7,218 nucleotides of DNA from a bacterium (GTDB lineage: Bacteria > CBDUZB01 > JAGLHV01). The stretch spans positions 1-7,218 of the forward strand of contig JAGLHV010000061.1 of assembly GCA_023143305.1 (NCBI GenBank). Direction: 5' to 3'. Under the pieces are notes generated by a model that did no database searches, was not told where the DNA came from, and worked only from the letters and a program-made list of their open reading frames with translations. Of the stretch, positions 5,393 through 7,218 are shown piece by piece. Made by a program: the position numbers and the translations under genes. Within the stretch, counting starts at the first letter, position 1; the number at the start of each line of letters is the position of its first letter.

Positions 5393-7218
5393 ATGGCCAA
5401 TTTTAAAAATATAAAATTACTCCGTCAACTCAGCGCTTTAGATGTATTCTGTATTTCTACCGGGGCAATGATTAGTTCCGGTTTATTTATACTTCCCGGA
5501 ATAATTTACGCTAAAATCGGCCCGGCAGTAATCTTAGCTTATATTTTCGCCGGGCTGTTTATTCTTCCGGCGTTATTTGCTAAAATAGAATTAGCTACTG
5601 CAATGCCTAAAGCCGGCGGCGATTATTTTTTTATCGAACGCAGTATGGGTTCAGCAGCCGGCACAATCGGAGGATTTGCCAGTTGGTTTTCGCTTACCCT
5701 TAAAAGCGCTTTTTCGTTAGTAGGCATAGGCGTACTTATGACCCTGATTAATCCCGGAATTACTGAAGGGCAAATTAAATTCATTGCTATACTTTTTTGT
5801 CTGCTTTTTATGATTTTTAATTTAACCAGCGTTAAACTTACCGGTAGAATTCAAATTTTTCTTGTTTTCCTGCTTATCGGGGCCCTATCTCTTTATATTC
5901 ATCGAGGTGTAATGTTAATTAATGTCCACAGTTATACCCCATTTATGCCTTTTGGTAAACGTTCATTGTTTCTGGCAATCGGCATGGTTTTTATCTCTTT
6001 TGGTGGATTAACCAAGGCAGCCAGTATTGCCGAAGAAGTCAAAAATCCATCTAAAAACATCCCTTACGGAATGATTTTATCTTTTTTAGTAGTATTGTTT
6101 CTTTATGGGTTAACTATTTTCGTAACAGTAGGGTTGCTTAACCAGGATGAATTAACCCATTCCCTTACTCCTATTTCTACCGGCGGTTACAAAATATTTG
6201 GTACTTTTGGCAGTATAATTATGTCTTTTGCCGGAATTCTGGCTTTCGTCTCTACAGCCAATGCCGGGATATTATCCGCTTCCCGCTTTCCCCTGGCAAT
6301 GAGCCGTGACCAGCTTTTACCGGAATTCTTTGCTAAAATAAATAAGCGCTTTAATACCCCTCATTTTTCCATAATATTTACCGGAATTTTTATGATGGCT
6401 TTTATCCTTTTTTTGAATCTGGAAAATTTGGTAAAAGTGGCTTCTACTTTAAAAATCATCTTGTTTATATTTGTCATCCTGGCTTCCATTATTATGCATG
6501 AAAGTAGGATATTAAATTATAAACCGGCTTTTTCCTCTCCACTTTACCCGTGGTTACCAATAGCGGGTATTATCTCTTACGGTTTTTTCTTATATGAAAT
6601 GGGCACTATAGCCCTTTTATCGACAAGTGTATTCATTCTATTCAGTATGCTCTGGTATAAAATTTATCTTAAAGGAACGGCTATGCGAAAATCTGCCTTA
6701 GTACATATTGTAGAGCGGGTCACGGCCAAAGAAATAGCCGGGAACTCATTGGCATCTGAGTTGCGCGAAATATTAAAGGAACGGGATGAAATAGTTGAAG
6801 ACAGATTTGACGAACTGGTAAAAAAGTGTGAAATAATTGATATCGGCAAACAAATTACCCTTATAGAATTTTTCACTCTGGTAGCTAATAAATTGGCTAA
6901 ACGATTAAATATTAATGCCCAACAATTACTTGATTCCCTTATTACCAGGGAAGAAGAGTCCACTACCGAAGTGAGGCCGGGATTAGCCATTCCCCATATT
7001 AGTATCGATGGTACTCATAAATTTAAATTACTTATAGTCCGGTGTGAAGCCGGTATTAATTTTTCCAATGACTTACCTCCCGTTTATGTTGCTTTTATTT
7101 TAGTCGGCTCACCGGATGAAAGAAATTTTCACTTACGGGCATTATCTGCCATCGCCCAAATTACCCAGGATACGGACTTTGATAAAAACTGGCTGAGAGC
7201 TAAAAACATTGAAGAGTT
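5393..7218 (+). CDS. APC-family amino-acid permease fused to a PTS EIIA type-2 domain (3' end cut)
   Basis: The frame is open from the ATG at 5393 to the right edge (608 codons). Residues 1-430 form a 12-helix APC transporter, which normally exchanges or imports amino acids at the inner membrane. The first helix has the substrate-binding pattern STGAMISSGLFILPG (22-36), and the family signature SIAEEVKNPSKNIPYG surrounds E214-P219. A helical linker (about 431-490, containing ASELREILKERDEIVEDRFD) leads to an EIIA domain like that of PtsN/fructose enzymes. That domain has REEESTTEVRPGLAIPH, ending in His535, the position phosphorylated in EIIA-type proteins, and then FILVGSPDERNFHLRALSAI. About 25-40 residues are probably missing at the right. 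The ATG is the only start after an in-frame TAA (5375) but has no clear Shine-Dalgarno. APC-EIIA fusions are known from other bacteria; the substrate and the phosphate donor are unknown. The gene looks richer in G+C than the minus-strand genes. Confidence 0.93.
   Translation, partial: MANFKNIKLLRQLSALDVFCISTGAMISSGLFILPGIIYAKIGPAVILAYIFAGLFILPALFAKIELATAMPKAGGDYFFIERSMGSAAGTIGGFASWFSLTLKSAFSLVGIGVLMTLINPGITEGQIKFIAILFCLLFMIFNLTSVKLTGRIQIFLVFLLIGALSLYIHRGVMLINVHSYTPFMPFGKRSLFLAIGMVFISFGGLTKAASIAEEVKNPSKNIPYGMILSFLVVLFLYGLTIFVTVGLLNQDELTHSLTPISTGGYKIFGTFGSIIMSFAGILAFVSTANAGILSASRFPLAMSRDQLLPEFFAKINKRFNTPHFSIIFTGIFMMAFILFLNLENLVKVASTLKIILFIFVILASIIMHESRILNYKPAFSSPLYPWLPIAGIISYGFFLYEMGTIALLSTSVFILFSMLWYKIYLKGTAMRKSALVHIVERVTAKEIAGNSLASELREILKERDEIVEDRFDELVKKCEIIDIGKQITLIEFFTLVANKLAKRLNINAQQLLDSLITREEESTTEVRPGLAIPHISIDGTHKFKLLIVRCEAGINFSNDLPPVYVAFILVGSPDERNFHLRALSAIAQITQDTDFDKNWLRAKNIEE

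Noticed and set aside
6664..6990. Minus-strand reading frame of 108 codons
   Set aside because: It is antisense to the linker and EIIA part of the permease; it has no motif and the plus-strand product is clear.

Overview
The window comes from an AT-rich bacterium. By eye G+C is well under 40 %, with long A and T runs on both strands. No rRNA, tRNA, transposase, CRISPR array or phage gene is visible. Nothing fixes the taxon. The gene mix (comEC, a CheR methyltransferase with TPRs, a free-standing HAMP protein, MgtC, an amino-acid permease with a PTS IIA domain) would suit a low-GC candidate-phylum bacterium such as Omnitrophota, but that is a guess from gene content.

Layout. Positions 1-4709 hold genes read on the minus strand. 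In transcription order they are mgtC (4709-4047), a CheR methyltransferase (3989-3021), its TPR region in another frame (2949-2521), a seven-helix membrane protein (2524-1736), a HAMP-domain membrane protein (1693-1133) and the 5' part of comEC (1038 to beyond the left edge). Gaps are short (57, 42 and 94 bases), and the TPR stop and 7TM start share an ATGA, so one operon is plausible. A good sigma-70-type promoter with an extended -10 lies just before mgtC. On the other side of a 683-base gap without genes, an APC permease fused to a PTS EIIA type-2 domain is read on the plus strand from 5393 to beyond the right edge.

The middle of the minus-strand cluster is the most interesting part. The CheR and TPR frames together look like one gene of about 489 codons, broken by a one-base shift at a run of six A. 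Next to it are a 7TM protein with no output domain and a HAMP protein with no methyl-accepting signalling hairpin. Together they could be the parts of a reduced, chemotaxis-derived membrane sensor, but no function can be read from the sequence alone. MgtC and ComEC look like ordinary family members.

The intergenic region is not plain spacer. It contains a nested set of inverted repeats (4815-4967) that could fold into a structured RNA, two sigma-70-like promoters pointing at the permease gene, and a pair of mutually exclusive hairpins followed by seven T, which resembles a weak attenuator.
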